Of a stretch of 64,000 bases of DNA, positions 50,739 through 59,953 are shown in pieces. Both the position numbers and the translations under genes were made by a program. The first letter of the stretch is position 1, and each line of letters begins with the position of its first letter. The stretch is from Paenibacillus_F sp047238265 (GTDB taxonomy: Bacteria; Bacillota; Bacilli; Paenibacillales; NBRC-103111), in assembly GCF_047238265.1 (NCBI RefSeq), contig NZ_JBDFMM010000001.1, forward strand, positions 5,580,001 to 5,644,000. The letters are read 5' to 3'. Under the pieces are notes generated by a model that had not been told where the DNA came from, did no database searches, and was given only the letters and a program-made list of their open reading frames with translations.

Positions 50739-52103
50739 CTATCTGGCGAGACGCTCGATTACCGACTCGGACTGTTCCAGATTGGACCAGAACAGCTTCA
50801 ATTCACTGCGCAGCCTGTCCAGTTCCTCAATCGTGATGTTCAGCTCCTCATAGCCGCCGAACGTCGGAATGATTTCGCGGTACATATAGTAACGCGAGGG
50901 CCTGTACATCGTATCCGCCCCTTCCCATTCCGCCGCAGATTTGGAGGCCGGAATGCTGAGCGTCTCGCGCCGCAAAGACAACTGCGCGGCTTCCGAACAG
51001 AGGAAATCGACCAGCATGCCCGCCGCTTCTTTGTGCCTGGACGTCCGGTTAACGGCAAGCCCCGTCACAAGCAGCAGCGTCCTGGCCCTGCCCGTGTAGG
51101 GCAGTGGGGCGAGATCGTACTCGAACGGCAGATCTTTTAAATATTTCAAGCCGTAGTAGGTCGTCATGATCATCGCCGTTTTCTGCTGGGCAAACAGCTT
51201 CTCCGCGTCAGCGTCCCCTTCGGACAAAAAAGAGGGAACCGGACCCTGGGTATGGATCAGGTCGCGGAAAGCCCCCAGACTCTCCCACAGCAGCGGATCG
51301 TCAAACCGGCAGCCGTCTTCCGTGCGATTGAACTTAAATCCGTTCTGCAGCAGGAACACCGGAAAACGGTTGGTCGACGCGATATGCGCATAGAAGCCGG
51401 AAATGCCCCGCTCCTTCCTGATCCGCAGAGCGACTTCCGAAAGCCGGTCCCAGGACCAGTTGCTGTCCGGCTCGTGGAGCTGGAGCTGCCGGAACAGCGT
51501 TTTGTTATAGCAGAGAATGACCGGCGAGAACAGCATAGGCTGGGCCATCTGCTTTCCGCCATGGGCGAACACGCCTGGCAGGAAGGAATAAGGAGCCGGA
51601 TTCGGCGGGCGGGGCTCGAACAGGTCGAGCGCGTCACGGTCCGCCATCTCAAGAAAGTTCCAATTGTTGAGGGACATGACGTCGATCCAGCCGCTTCTCA
51701 AATAACCCCGCACCGAATCGGGATAATTCGTATAAGGCAGCGCCGCCGTCTCCACCTGAATATGCGGGTGTTGAAGCCGAAACTGCCGCAACAGCTCCTG
51801 CAGTCCGCTTTCGCTATCCAGCGAAGGGTAGCAGCCGATCCTTACGGTGACGGCGTGCTCCGCGTCCGGCTTTATAATCCGGTTTCCCACCCGGGGAACC
51901 TTCTCGATCAGTCCTTCGGACACCAGGATATCCAGCGCCTTGCGGACGGACTTTTTGCTCAGCAGATATTGATCCGCCAAAGCCAGCTCGGAAGGCAGGT
52001 AATCGCCCGCGGACCGGATAGAAGATAAAATCTCTTTGCGGAGGGTTCCGACCATCTCCTCGAACCGGGTTTGAAACGTAATACGGTCTGGCTTATTGCT
52101 CAT
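50739..52103 (-). CDS. GntR-type DNA-binding domain fused to an ABC solute-binding domain
   Basis: 454 residues. N-terminal GntR winged helix (about 10-80; YLPSELALADQYLLSKKSVRKALDILVSEGLIEKVPRVGNRI), then a family 1 extracellular sugar-binding-protein fold (about 85-454; IQVETAALPYTNYPDSVRGYL, FSPVILCYNKTLFRQLQL, MLVDFLCSEAAQLSL). There is no signal peptide, so the binding domain works in the cytoplasm as a ligand sensor. The architecture recurs in Paenibacillus. The start at 52103 is chosen for GAGGAG 7 bases upstream. No sugar ABC genes are adjacent, so the regulated operon is not evident; the divergent chemoreceptor is a candidate. Confidence 0.85.
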   Translation of the reverse strand: MSNKPDRITFQTRFEEMVGTLRKEILSSIRSAGDYLPSELALADQYLLSKKSVRKALDILVSEGLIEKVPRVGNRIIKPDAEHAVTVRIGCYPSLDSESGLQELLRQFRLQHPHIQVETAALPYTNYPDSVRGYLRSGWIDVMSLNNWNFLEMADRDALDLFEPRPPNPAPYSFLPGVFAHGGKQMAQPMLFSPVILCYNKTLFRQLQLHEPDSNWSWDRLSEVALRIRKERGISGFYAHIASTNRFPVFLLQNGFKFNRTEDGCRFDDPLLWESLGAFRDLIHTQGPVPSFLSEGDADAEKLFAQQKTAMIMTTYYGLKYLKDLPFEYDLAPLPYTGRARTLLLVTGLAVNRTSRHKEAAGMLVDFLCSEAAQLSLRRETLSIPASKSAAEWEGADTMYRPSRYYMYREIIPTFGGYEELNITIEELDRLRSELKLFWSNLEQSESVIERLAR

Positions 52104-52777
52104 GGTAAATCTCCTCGTCCAGATCTGGCAGACATAATTTAACAATAGTATACCATAGGACGCCTCCATTTGTTCTACTTGTAACCCACACGGTTCTCAG
52201 TTCGGCCACTTTCCGCTGTTCCCGGCCTCTTGCAAACTTTTGACCGGATACCACAGGTGTTTATTTCGCCTCTAATTCCTTGCAAACTTGATGATCCGTT
52301 TCGAAGGCTGAATTTTTTTAGAATACCTTGTGTTCATATCGAAATGGAGAGGATGGTGTATTTTTTTGTCGAAATACGAAATTAAAATGTAAAACTGCAT
52401 TGCAAAAGATTACATTTCATGTAAGGCCATACATGAGTTTATTGGAAGGAGCGATGTAAGCAGGACTATATCCGATACTGCCGGGCCAATTCATTTAACT
52501 TAAGATGAGAAGCGCCGGCATGACCGCCCCAGGTCTGCAAGTTACACACCCGCTTTAAAGGTCGGGTTATGCTCTTATTAAACAGCACGATACAGCATTA
52601 TTGAACACGCTTACAAAAGTAAGACAGGTATCTCGATGGAAACTTACTTAAATTAACTGCCATTCAGCACCTGCGGAAGCCTAAATTCAGGGTTTCCAGC
52701 CGGACAGTGCCTGCGTGCCGCTTTATTTCAGACTATACAGGGAAATTTAAATGGATATTGTTTAGGGAGGATCATCT
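52104..52777. other. 674-bp intergenic region between GntR-SBP and chemoreceptor genes
   Basis: AT-rich with no gene. Repeats of the half site ATGTAA occur at 52387-52392 and as the palindrome TTACAT-TTC-ATGTAA at 52410-52424, a possible operator. No SigD-type promoter with correct spacing was found. Confidence 0.5.
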
Positions 52778-54589
52778 ATGAAGGGTTTAAACCGGCTGCG
52801 CAGCGTCCAGGGAAAATTGTTTATCATTATAGCCGTCGCGCTGCTGCTGCCCGCATCTCTGCTCGGTTATCTCACTTACAAACAGACCGAATTCGTCAAC
52901 TACACGGCAGTAACCGGCAAAAAAGAAGAGCTGGAAAAGCTGTCTCCCCGCTTCGCCGAAATGTTCTCCGAAGCGGAGAAGCTCGTTCTGGAAGCAGCCG
53001 CCAAACCCGAAATGCAGCTTGATAAATACGCCTTCCCTGAACCCAAGCGGACTGACTACCAGAATATGCAGAAAGTGAACGATGTCCGTCAAAACGATTT
53101 TTATGTAAACTTTTTCCCTACTCTGCTCGATCAGAACTATTATTTGAGCATGTTCTACTCGACGGTCAAAGGCCAGTCCTACATTTACCCCAAGGTCCCC
53201 CTTGAAGTCGATCTCACGAATTTCGATTCGCGGGAACGCGGCTGGTACAAAGCGGCCATCGCCAACCCGGATAAAGTAAACTGGTCCGATCCGTACCTGG
53301 ACGCCGTGAACACCAGCATCTCGACCATGACGTTGTCCAAAGCCGTCAAGGATGCCAGCGGCACCGTCATCGGCGTCATCGGGCTTGATTTCGGCTTGAA
53401 CGCCATGGCCGGCGTGATGCGCGACAACATTAAGATCCAGACCGTCTGGATTCTCGGTATTACCTTTGTCATCGGCATGACCGGTCTCTATCTGTTCGTA
53501 CGCCAGTTTGCCGCCCGGATTAAGGCGCTGCGCAGCGGGATGCACAAACTTGAAGAGGGCGACTTCACGCATAAGGTGAAGCTGAAAGGACAAGACGAGA
53601 TCGCCGATCTCGCCAGAAGCTTCAACGACATGGCCCTCTCGCTGGCCGGGCTGATCCGCCAGGTGTCGGTTTCGGCGCATACCGTGACGGAAGTGGCCGG
53701 CGAAGTGTTCCAGCAGACGAAGTCGTTCTCCGGCTCTTCGCTGGAGGTCACCCGGTCCGTCGAGGAAATCGCCACCGGGGCGGGCGAACAGGCGGCCGTA
53801 GCCGAGCAGAACAGCCAGATGGTGAACGACATCGACTCGCTGATGCTCCGTCTCCGGGAAGATACCGGAGAGACGGTAGCCATCGCGCGGGATACGGAAG
53901 GGCTGAGCGCGGCCGGACTCCAGCAGTTGAATTCCCTGCAGGATCTTGCGGCGGAAGGAACCCGGAAGAACGAGCACACCCATGCCATCGTTCACGCGCT
54001 CAAAACGAAGTCCGAAGAAATCGGCCATATCATCCGGATTATCCGGGAAATCGCCTCGCAAACCAACCTGCTTGCGCTGAATGCCTCCATCGAGGCCGCC
54101 AGAGCCGGCGAACATGGCTCCGGCTTTGCCGTCGTCGCCCATGAGGTGAAGAAACTGGCCCAGCAGTCGGAACAGTCCGCGGACATTATCAACTCCATCG
54201 TCATGGACATTCAGCAGGAAATCGGCAGTACGCTTTCGTCTTTCACCGAGTATAACGAGCTGATGAGCCAGCAGAACCAGTCCCTGGAGTACACGAAGGT
54301 TGCTTTTACAGGCATCTCGGACGCGGTTGAAAGAACCACTTCCCGCATTCAAGTCATGTCCGAGAGTATCGAGAAGATTACCGCGATAAAAGACGGCATG
54401 CTGAATTCCATCTCGAACTTGTCCGCGATCAGCCAGCAGACCGCGGCCGGAACCGAGGAGGTCGCCGCAACGATGGAAGAGCAGCGGACGGCCGTCGTCG
54501 CCCTGACCGACATGTCCGACCAGCTTAAAGCGACGGCCCAGCATCTGATCGGCGAGACCCGGCGATTCAAGCTGGAGCCGGACAACTGA
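52778..54589 (+). CDS. Methyl-accepting chemotaxis protein
   Basis: 603 residues. Helix 1 (LFIIIAVALLLPASLLGYL), an extracellular dCache-like sensor (about 40-220; ERGWYKAAIANPDKVNWSDPY is typical), helix 2 (VWILGITFVIGMTGLYLF), HAMP, and the cytoplasmic signalling domain with the hairpin-tip region around IIREIASQTNLLALNASIEAARAGEHG. The dCache motif suggests an amino-acid or amine-like ligand. GGGAGG lies 7 bases before the ATG. Confidence 0.93.
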   Translation: MKGLNRLRSVQGKLFIIIAVALLLPASLLGYLTYKQTEFVNYTAVTGKKEELEKLSPRFAEMFSEAEKLVLEAAAKPEMQLDKYAFPEPKRTDYQNMQKVNDVRQNDFYVNFFPTLLDQNYYLSMFYSTVKGQSYIYPKVPLEVDLTNFDSRERGWYKAAIANPDKVNWSDPYLDAVNTSISTMTLSKAVKDASGTVIGVIGLDFGLNAMAGVMRDNIKIQTVWILGITFVIGMTGLYLFVRQFAARIKALRSGMHKLEEGDFTHKVKLKGQDEIADLARSFNDMALSLAGLIRQVSVSAHTVTEVAGEVFQQTKSFSGSSLEVTRSVEEIATGAGEQAAVAEQNSQMVNDIDSLMLRLREDTGETVAIARDTEGLSAAGLQQLNSLQDLAAEGTRKNEHTHAIVHALKTKSEEIGHIIRIIREIASQTNLLALNASIEAARAGEHGSGFAVVAHEVKKLAQQSEQSADIINSIVMDIQQEIGSTLSSFTEYNELMSQQNQSLEYTKVAFTGISDAVERTTSRIQVMSESIEKITAIKDGMLNSISNLSAISQQTAAGTEEVAATMEEQRTAVVALTDMSDQLKATAQHLIGETRRFKLEPDN

Positions 54590-54721
54590 GCGGATCCTAT
54601 GCCTCATCCAGCCGGATAAAGCCCGCAGGTCCTCCGCACTTGCTCTGGACTAAACCCCAGCGGGATACCGCCGGGACTAAATAAAGCCGGCCGCCCCAAA
54701 AACGGCGGCCGGAAAACAAAC

Positions 54722-54770
54722 CACCCCTGCAGCGAAGCGCATCCGCTTCACGCAGGGGTGATCTTTTTTT
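54722..54770. terminator. Terminator between chemoreceptor and convergent gene
   Basis: CACCCCTGCAGCGAAGCG pairs with CGCTTCACGCAGGGGTG; ATCTTTTTTT follows on the plus strand. A second hairpin (CCGGCCGCC/GGCGGCCGG) lies at 54688-54713. Confidence 0.85.
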
Positions 54771-54782
54771 ACGGGAGGTCTC

Positions 54783-55283
54783 TCAATAGTACGTGACCTC
54801 GCTCCGGGCTCCCAGCGGAAGCATTTCATAAAGGTAGCGCTGAACTCTCTCCTTGACCGCATCGGTGACGGGAACCGAAGCCCGGGCCACGAAATGGACG
54901 GTACCCGTAACCGAATCGTACCGGCTGAAGGTAAAGCGGATGCTCGACGTGAACATCTCGTTCAGCGCCGCCGCAATGCGGTATTGACTGGATTCCCGGG
55001 CTACCGCCGCTTTCCAGATCGTCTCCGGCAGCTCCTGGACGCGGGCCTGCGGAATGCCGTCAGCCTTGATCTGGTCGTAAGGTTTTACTTTAAAGCAGAC
55101 ATGAGGCAGCAAATAGCTCAAAGCGAACTCTTTCAAATGGGCAATGTCTTCCGCGGTTAGAAGAAGTTCTTCGTTCCACGCGTAGATGACCGCCGTATTT
55201 TTACCGTCCGTATGAACACGGACATATCTCAAATGAGGATAGCGCCGCTGAATCAACTGCTCGGCTAATAATCGGGTTCCCAC
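54783..55283 (-). CDS. Hypothetical protein
   Basis: 166 residues from a GTG at 55283 with GAGGTGAG about 4 bases upstream; the frame is open to 55436, so the start is uncertain. Soluble, mixed alpha/beta, with no recognised domain. RYPHLRYVRVHTDGKNTAVIYAWNEELLLTAEDIAHLKEFAL and a repeated RFTFSRYDSVTGTVHFVARA look like an ordered fold. Faces the chemoreceptor gene across a shared terminator and follows mgtC-type gene on the same strand after 160 bases. Confidence 0.6.
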   Translation of the reverse strand: MGTRLLAEQLIQRRYPHLRYVRVHTDGKNTAVIYAWNEELLLTAEDIAHLKEFALSYLLPHVCFKVKPYDQIKADGIPQARVQELPETIWKAAVARESSQYRIAAALNEMFTSSIRFTFSRYDSVTGTVHFVARASVPVTDAVKERVQRYLYEMLPLGARSEVTYY

Positions 55284-55443
55284 CAGCCTCACCTCGGCTA
55301 AAAAGTTTGGATATCCGTTCTGCGAACGGTTGCAAGAATTTTCGGTGTTCCTGCTCCGGTTATGCAGTATATGCAGCGCGGGCTTTTCGCGTTCAAAACA
55401 AATACCGCCCTCCGGGACGGGGGACGGTATTGTCACAACAGGT

Positions 55444-56112
55444 TTACTGAACCTCGATGGCTAGCAGGGCCGGGACTTCGCGAGTCAGACTCAGAAGCTC
55501 CTCCAGCCGGTACGATTCGGGCAGCCTTACGGTAATCTCCAGCACGATTTCATCGGTTTCCTTGGCCGCATTGTCCATCGTGAAGCTGAGCACCTTGATG
55601 CCCCGGTCCCGGACGGCCGCCAGGACAGTCTCCAGAGCGTCCGGCTCGTTAGCCAGACGTATGAACAAATGCTCGCTTTTCGGAGCCGCGAGCCAATTAA
55701 ACCGGCCGTGCAGCACCTTCTGCGCAGCCAAAATCAGGAGCGTGACGCCGATGCCGAGCCAATACATGCCCGAACCGACGGCCATCCCCACCCCGGCCGT
55801 TGCCCAGATGCCGGCCGCGGTCGTCAACCCCTTCACCGTCTGCTTCTGCATGAAGATCATGCCGGCGCCCAGGAAGCCTACACCGCTGACGACCTGCGCA
55901 GCCACACGGGATGGGTCTAGACCGAGATTGGGCCAGTCCAGCTGATCCTGGAAGCCGTATTTGGAAATCGTCATCATAAGCGCCGCACCCACGGCCACAA
56001 CAAAATGAGTACGGATCCCCGCTTCCTTGGAGCGGCTTTTCCGCTCGTATCCGATAAGTGCACCGCATATACCTGCGACAAGCACCCTCAACAAGTAATC
56101 GAATTGAACCAT
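55444..56112 (-). CDS. MgtC/SapB-family membrane protein
   Basis: 222 residues. Four to five helices with the conserved LIGYERKSRSKEAGIRTHFVVAVGAALM and VVSGVGFLGAGMIF, then an ACT-like C-terminal domain (~150-222). In pathogens MgtC modulates ATP synthase and virulence; in soil Firmicutes the role is unclear but often linked to magnesium or phosphate homeostasis. GGGGAGTG lies before the ATG. No M-box (magnesium riboswitch) was recognised in its leader. Confidence 0.9.
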   Translation of the reverse strand: MVQFDYLLRVLVAGICGALIGYERKSRSKEAGIRTHFVVAVGAALMMTISKYGFQDQLDWPNLGLDPSRVAAQVVSGVGFLGAGMIFMQKQTVKGLTTAAGIWATAGVGMAVGSGMYWLGIGVTLLILAAQKVLHGRFNWLAAPKSEHLFIRLANEPDALETVLAAVRDRGIKVLSFTMDNAAKETDEIVLEITVRLPESYRLEELLSLTREVPALLAIEVQ

Positions 56113-56293
56113 TGTCTCACTCCCCTGCCGCGTCTTTCTACGATAAGACGGCTGAATCTTATAAGGCCTGAGCCGTTAAGCTCATCCGCTTAAGCGAATA
56201 CACCGCCGGACCGTGGAAAAAGGCCTCACCGGCGGCGGTTTCCCGGCTATTCCCCGGTTTCGGCTGTCTGATTTCCGGCTTATGCGGCTTCTT

Positions 56294-57601
56294 TTAATCG
56301 TACCCCTTTTCTTTGGCGATATCCAGCTTTGTCCAGTTTACGCAGGTTTCCAGGATCAGAGACATCAGGATCCCCATTACCAGGCCGTTGCCCGCAAGGG
56401 GCCGGATATAAACGGGCAAAGCCGAGAATACGACGGAGGGCGTGTTCATGATGCTGATGCCGAGCAGAATGGGCAGGGCCAGACGGTATATGGTTTTGGA
56501 ATCGAATGTAATACCCTTCACCGAACGGACGGCCGTACCGAACATTTGCAGATAAGCGACGAAAAGAACGGCGCTCCCGACACTGACCGGCAGACCGGCA
56601 AACCATCCCCCGAGAGCCGGGATCAGTCCCAGCATGAGAAAAAGGCCGCCGCCGATGGCGAGAGCCTGGCGGTGCAGAATCTTCATGCTTTCCAGCAGCC
56701 CCATAGAAGAGGCGAACGTGCCGAACGGAATCAGACCGAATACCGGCGTCAGCAGAGTCATGAGACCGGTGATCGTAAACGACCGGCGGTACTGGCTCTC
56801 CGTCGCGGCTTCTCCGTACAGTCTCTCGGCGGCTTTCAGAGAAGTCACCGTGTTGGACATGTTGATGAAGCCGACGACGAAAGAAGCGGCCATTATCCCG
56901 GTATCAAACCGGAGGCTTCCCCACGGAAAAAGCTCCCGTACGGCCGCCGTTTGTTCCGGCATACCGCCGGGTGCCGGGAAGGTGAAGGCGTATGCGGCCC
57001 AGCCCAGTAAAATGCCGAAGAGCATGGCAAAGTTGCTCACCCAGCCTCGCCCCTTCAAATAAACCGCCGCGACGAACAGCGCGATCAGCACCGACAGAAG
57101 GGCTATGGATGGATTCATCCGCCCGTCCTCCCCGATGCCGAGCATACCTGTGAAGAAATTCGCCATAAGCTGGGCGGACAGAAGAAACAGGGAAACGCTG
57201 ATGACGACCGGGTTAAACAGCTTGCGCAAAATACGTGCGAAGCCGAGCAGCCCTAGGACGACCATCATCAGGCCGGACAGGAGATACCCGGCGGCAAGAG
57301 AACCGCCGACCGCCTTCATATCCGCGCCGCTTGCGGCGGCCGATGCGGCAATGCTGAGGGTGAAGCCCCACCAGACGCCTGCCGGACCGTCCATCAGGGC
57401 GAACCTGTGGCCCCAATATGCCTGAAGCATACAGGCGGCGCCGGTCAGCGCGAAGGATATCTGCAGGGAAAAGGCGATCTGACCCGGCGGCAGCTGGAAG
57501 ACGTGCCCCAGCGTGAGCGGCACCACAATCGTGTTCGTCAGAATGAAGAACATCCATTGAAGGCCGGCCAGGGACATCTTGGGCGTTAACATCGTGCGCA
57601 T
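56294..57601 (-). CDS. NCS2-family purine/pyrimidine permease
   Basis: 435 residues, ~14 helices. SLAGLQWMFFILTNTIVVPLTLG at the start and FINMSNTVTSLKAAERLYGE (helix 10 motif region) fit the NCS2/uracil-xanthine group. The start 57601 is two bases after the deaminase stop; an ATG at 57625 would overlap that gene, and neither has a strong ribosome site. Coupled to a guanine-deaminase-like gene, so guanine, xanthine or related purines are the likely cargo. Confidence 0.85.
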   Translation of the reverse strand: MRTMLTPKMSLAGLQWMFFILTNTIVVPLTLGHVFQLPPGQIAFSLQISFALTGAACMLQAYWGHRFALMDGPAGVWWGFTLSIAASAAASGADMKAVGGSLAAGYLLSGLMMVVLGLLGFARILRKLFNPVVISVSLFLLSAQLMANFFTGMLGIGEDGRMNPSIALLSVLIALFVAAVYLKGRGWVSNFAMLFGILLGWAAYAFTFPAPGGMPEQTAAVRELFPWGSLRFDTGIMAASFVVGFINMSNTVTSLKAAERLYGEAATESQYRRSFTITGLMTLLTPVFGLIPFGTFASSMGLLESMKILHRQALAIGGGLFLMLGLIPALGGWFAGLPVSVGSAVLFVAYLQMFGTAVRSVKGITFDSKTIYRLALPILLGISIMNTPSVVFSALPVYIRPLAGNGLVMGILMSLILETCVNWTKLDIAKEKGYD

Positions 57602-57603
57602 GC

Positions 57604-58065
57604 TCAAGCCTGGCTTTCTTTCCATACCGCGTAAGGGTGTTCCGGAGAATCCGGCTCTACGCGGACGAGCTGAACGACTCTTTTATCGGGAGAAAGCGCC
57701 AGTTGGTCGTAAACGAATTTCGTACTCATGCCGATTCGCGAGGCTTCCTCTTCCGTGTACGCATAATATACGGCCTTGAATTTGGCCCAATAGACGGCGG
57801 CCAGGCACATCGGACAGGGCTCGCCGCTGGCATACAGCTCGCAATCGGATAAATCCGGCTGCCCCAGAACCCGGCTCGCTTCCCGTATGGCCTGGATTTC
57901 GGCATGAGCGGTAGGATCGTGCGTCTCCAGCACGTCGTTAACGCCTTCCGCGATAATCCGGCCGTCTTTTACAATCACGGCCCCGAACGGTTTGCCTTTT
58001 TTGTCACGCGTATTCGTGCATGCAAGCTCTACGGCCCGTTTTATAAAAACATCGGTTGAATTCAT
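57604..58065 (-). CDS. guaD: Guanine deaminase-like nucleoside deaminase
   Basis: 153 residues, cytidine-deaminase fold. Zinc ligands His54 with catalytic Glu56 (HAEIQ), and Cys84/Cys87 (PCPMC). The domain-swapped C-terminal tail (SPEHPYAVWKESQA) resembles B. subtilis GuaD. Converts guanine to xanthine plus ammonia, a nitrogen-scavenging step. First gene of an operon with the purine permease; divergent from a LysR regulator. Confidence 0.87.
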   Translation of the reverse strand: MNSTDVFIKRAVELACTNTRDKKGKPFGAVIVKDGRIIAEGVNDVLETHDPTAHAEIQAIREASRVLGQPDLSDCELYASGEPCPMCLAAVYWAKFKAVYYAYTEEEASRIGMSTKFVYDQLALSPDKRVVQLVRVEPDSPEHPYAVWKESQA

Positions 58066-58199
58066 CGGATAACTTCCCTCTTTCCACGATTCGGTTTAAA
58101 TGCGCCAGTTCCATGTTATCATGATGGGAAGTATATAAATAATATCAATAAAATTTGTTTCCTATATGATTTTCGTATGGATGAAAGGAGACGATAGCG

Positions 58200-59078
58200 T
58201 TGGATCTGAAACAACTGCATTATTTTAAAGCCATTGCGGAAGAAGGCCAGATTACGGCCGCCGCCAAAAAACTGCATATCGCCCAGCCGCCGCTCAGCCA
58301 GCAGTTGAAAGCGATGGAGGAAACGCTCGGCGCCCCTTTGTTCCGCAGAGAGGGACGCAAAATGCTGCTCACCGAAGAAGGGCGGACCCTTTACAAACAT
58401 GCGGTCAAAATCATCGCTTCCATGGAAGAAGCGCAGGAAGAGATTCACGCCGTGCGCAGCGGCTGGTCGGGCAGGCTCTACATCGGAGTCAATACGCTGT
58501 CCGACGACCTGCTTCCCCGTATCTTGGGCGAATTCAGGCAGAACTATCCCCGGTTCACGTTCAAAATTCATCAGAACGAATCGTCGCTCCTCTGCCGGCT
58601 GCTTAAAGATCAGGCCATCGACCTGGCGATTGTACGCATGCCGCTTCCCCTGCCCTTGCAGGATTTTACGGTACATTATTTGCGTTCGGAGCGTTACTTC
58701 TTCGTTACGGCCGCCGGTGACACGGAAGCCCAGAACCCTATCACGTTCGAGCGGATCCGCGAGTACCCGCTCATTATTCCGAGCACGGAGGGGCTGGGGC
58801 TTCATCACATGATTCATGAAGAATTCGCGAAAAGGCGGCTCACGCCGGACATTGTGTGCGAATGCTCCGACATGTCCACTCTGCTCCAGCTCGTTTCTTC
58901 GGGTCTCGGAGCCGGCATCGTGCCGGAAACCGTGCCAAAGCTGCACCCCGGCCCGCTCCTGCGGTATATCCCTATCGAAGGGGATATCCTTCCGGCCCAA
59001 TCCGCTCTTGTCGGTCTCAAGGACGGGTGGCTTTCGAGGGCGTCCCAGGCGTTTATCGACGCTTACCGGAACTGGTAA
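58200..59078 (+). CDS. LysR-family transcriptional regulator
   Basis: 292 residues from a TTG start (AAAGGAG 9 bases upstream). HTH ITAAAKKLHIAQPPLSQQLKAMEETLG, then the effector domain from about 88 (GRLYIGVNTLSDDLLPRIL). BenM/CatR-like sequence style. Divergent from the purine deaminase-permease operon across 134 bases, so it probably regulates it, although no clear operator stands out. Confidence 0.9.
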   Translation: MDLKQLHYFKAIAEEGQITAAAKKLHIAQPPLSQQLKAMEETLGAPLFRREGRKMLLTEEGRTLYKHAVKIIASMEEAQEEIHAVRSGWSGRLYIGVNTLSDDLLPRILGEFRQNYPRFTFKIHQNESSLLCRLLKDQAIDLAIVRMPLPLPLQDFTVHYLRSERYFFVTAAGDTEAQNPITFERIREYPLIIPSTEGLGLHHMIHEEFAKRRLTPDIVCECSDMSTLLQLVSSGLGAGIVPETVPKLHPGPLLRYIPIEGDILPAQSALVGLKDGWLSRASQAFIDAYRNW

Positions 59079-59090
59079 CCAGCACCTGAA

Positions 59091-59843
59091 TCACCTTGCC
59101 TGTCCGAGCGTCTCTTCCAGCCGCCGCTTCATGGCGCCCCGGTGATCGGCGAACTGCTTATGCCGATGTCCGTTGGCCCCCGAAGGATGCGGGAACCCGT
59201 GCAGAATGCCGCACTGTCCGAGGAACCCTTCCTCTTCCATCAGATGCAGCAGGCCCTCCACCGTTTTGCCAAGCGGAATAATAAGCGCCCGGGGCTGCCT
59301 GTCCAGCTCTTCCTTCGTAAAGGCGACGGCCGTTTCCCGCAAAAATCCGTTGGATAAGAGGGGAGGCTGGGCTCCCGTGTAGTTTTTTCCCTGTACGAAA
59401 ACGGGGTACCTCAGCAGAGAAGTCGTGTGCAGCACAGTTCCGGTGCCCTGCGTGAACAGCTCCTCACTTGAAGCCAGTCCCAGATAGCGGTACAGTTCAA
59501 GCTCGTCCAGCATTGAAATGAGATTGCGGCGCATGCTTCCCGAAAACCTTGCCGCTTCCTTCGCCTTTCGGACGATCTCGTCGTCAGGAAGTCCTTGAAG
59601 CAAACCGGCCCTTGCCGTTTCGAAGGCCGTTTTCATCTGGGTCCAGCCCGGCGTAATCCCGACGATTACCACCCGGGCGGCCGGACGGACAAATTCGTTG
59701 TGAGGCGCGTAATACATGGCCAGACGGCCGCTCCGCTTCATCAGAAAGTCGTCGGTGAGCAGGTCTTCTTTTGTAAGCGGGCGGTCCGCCGGCAGGGAAA
59801 GAATAGCGGGCTTGTACGTTTGGAACTCGCTTGTCGGCAGCAT
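59091..59843 (-). CDS. Uracil-DNA-glycosylase-fold protein of unknown specificity
   Basis: 250 residues. The UDG-like motifs IVGITPGWTQMKTAFE and HGFPHPSGANGHRHKQF are recognisable, corresponding to UDG motif 1 and the HPS-type motif 2, but there is no iron-sulfur cysteine set. The start at 59843 is chosen for AAAGGAG about 11 bases upstream; the frame is open to 59957. Follows a hypothetical gene by 110 bases with a terminator between. It may process a modified base instead of uracil. Confidence 0.6.
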   Translation of the reverse strand: MLPTSEFQTYKPAILSLPADRPLTKEDLLTDDFLMKRSGRLAMYYAPHNEFVRPAARVVIVGITPGWTQMKTAFETARAGLLQGLPDDEIVRKAKEAARFSGSMRRNLISMLDELELYRYLGLASSEELFTQGTGTVLHTTSLLRYPVFVQGKNYTGAQPPLLSNGFLRETAVAFTKEELDRQPRALIIPLGKTVEGLLHLMEEEGFLGQCGILHGFPHPSGANGHRHKQFADHRGAMKRRLEETLGQAR

Positions 59844-59906
59844 GTCAGGCTGATCTCCTTTCTGAGTGGGGGTAAATCGAATGTCATGGTCCGCTTGCAT
59901 CAATAA

Positions 59907-59942
59907 AAGGCCGGAACCCCGCATAACGCACGGTTCCAGCCT
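59907..59942 (-). terminator. Terminator between the two minus-strand genes at 59.9 kb
   Basis: AGGCTGGAACC pairs with GGTTCCGGCCT; TTTTATT follows on the minus strand. Confidence 0.7.
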
Positions 59943-59953
59943 TTGCTTGTGTG

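Noticed and set aside
52787..54607. 606-codon minus-strand frame
   Set aside because: Antisense shadow of the clear methyl-accepting chemotaxis gene.
56113..56293. M-box magnesium riboswitch before the MgtC gene
   Set aside because: Only a short GGTGAGGC resemblance; the conserved M-box core is missing, and the hairpin there belongs to the permease end or leader.
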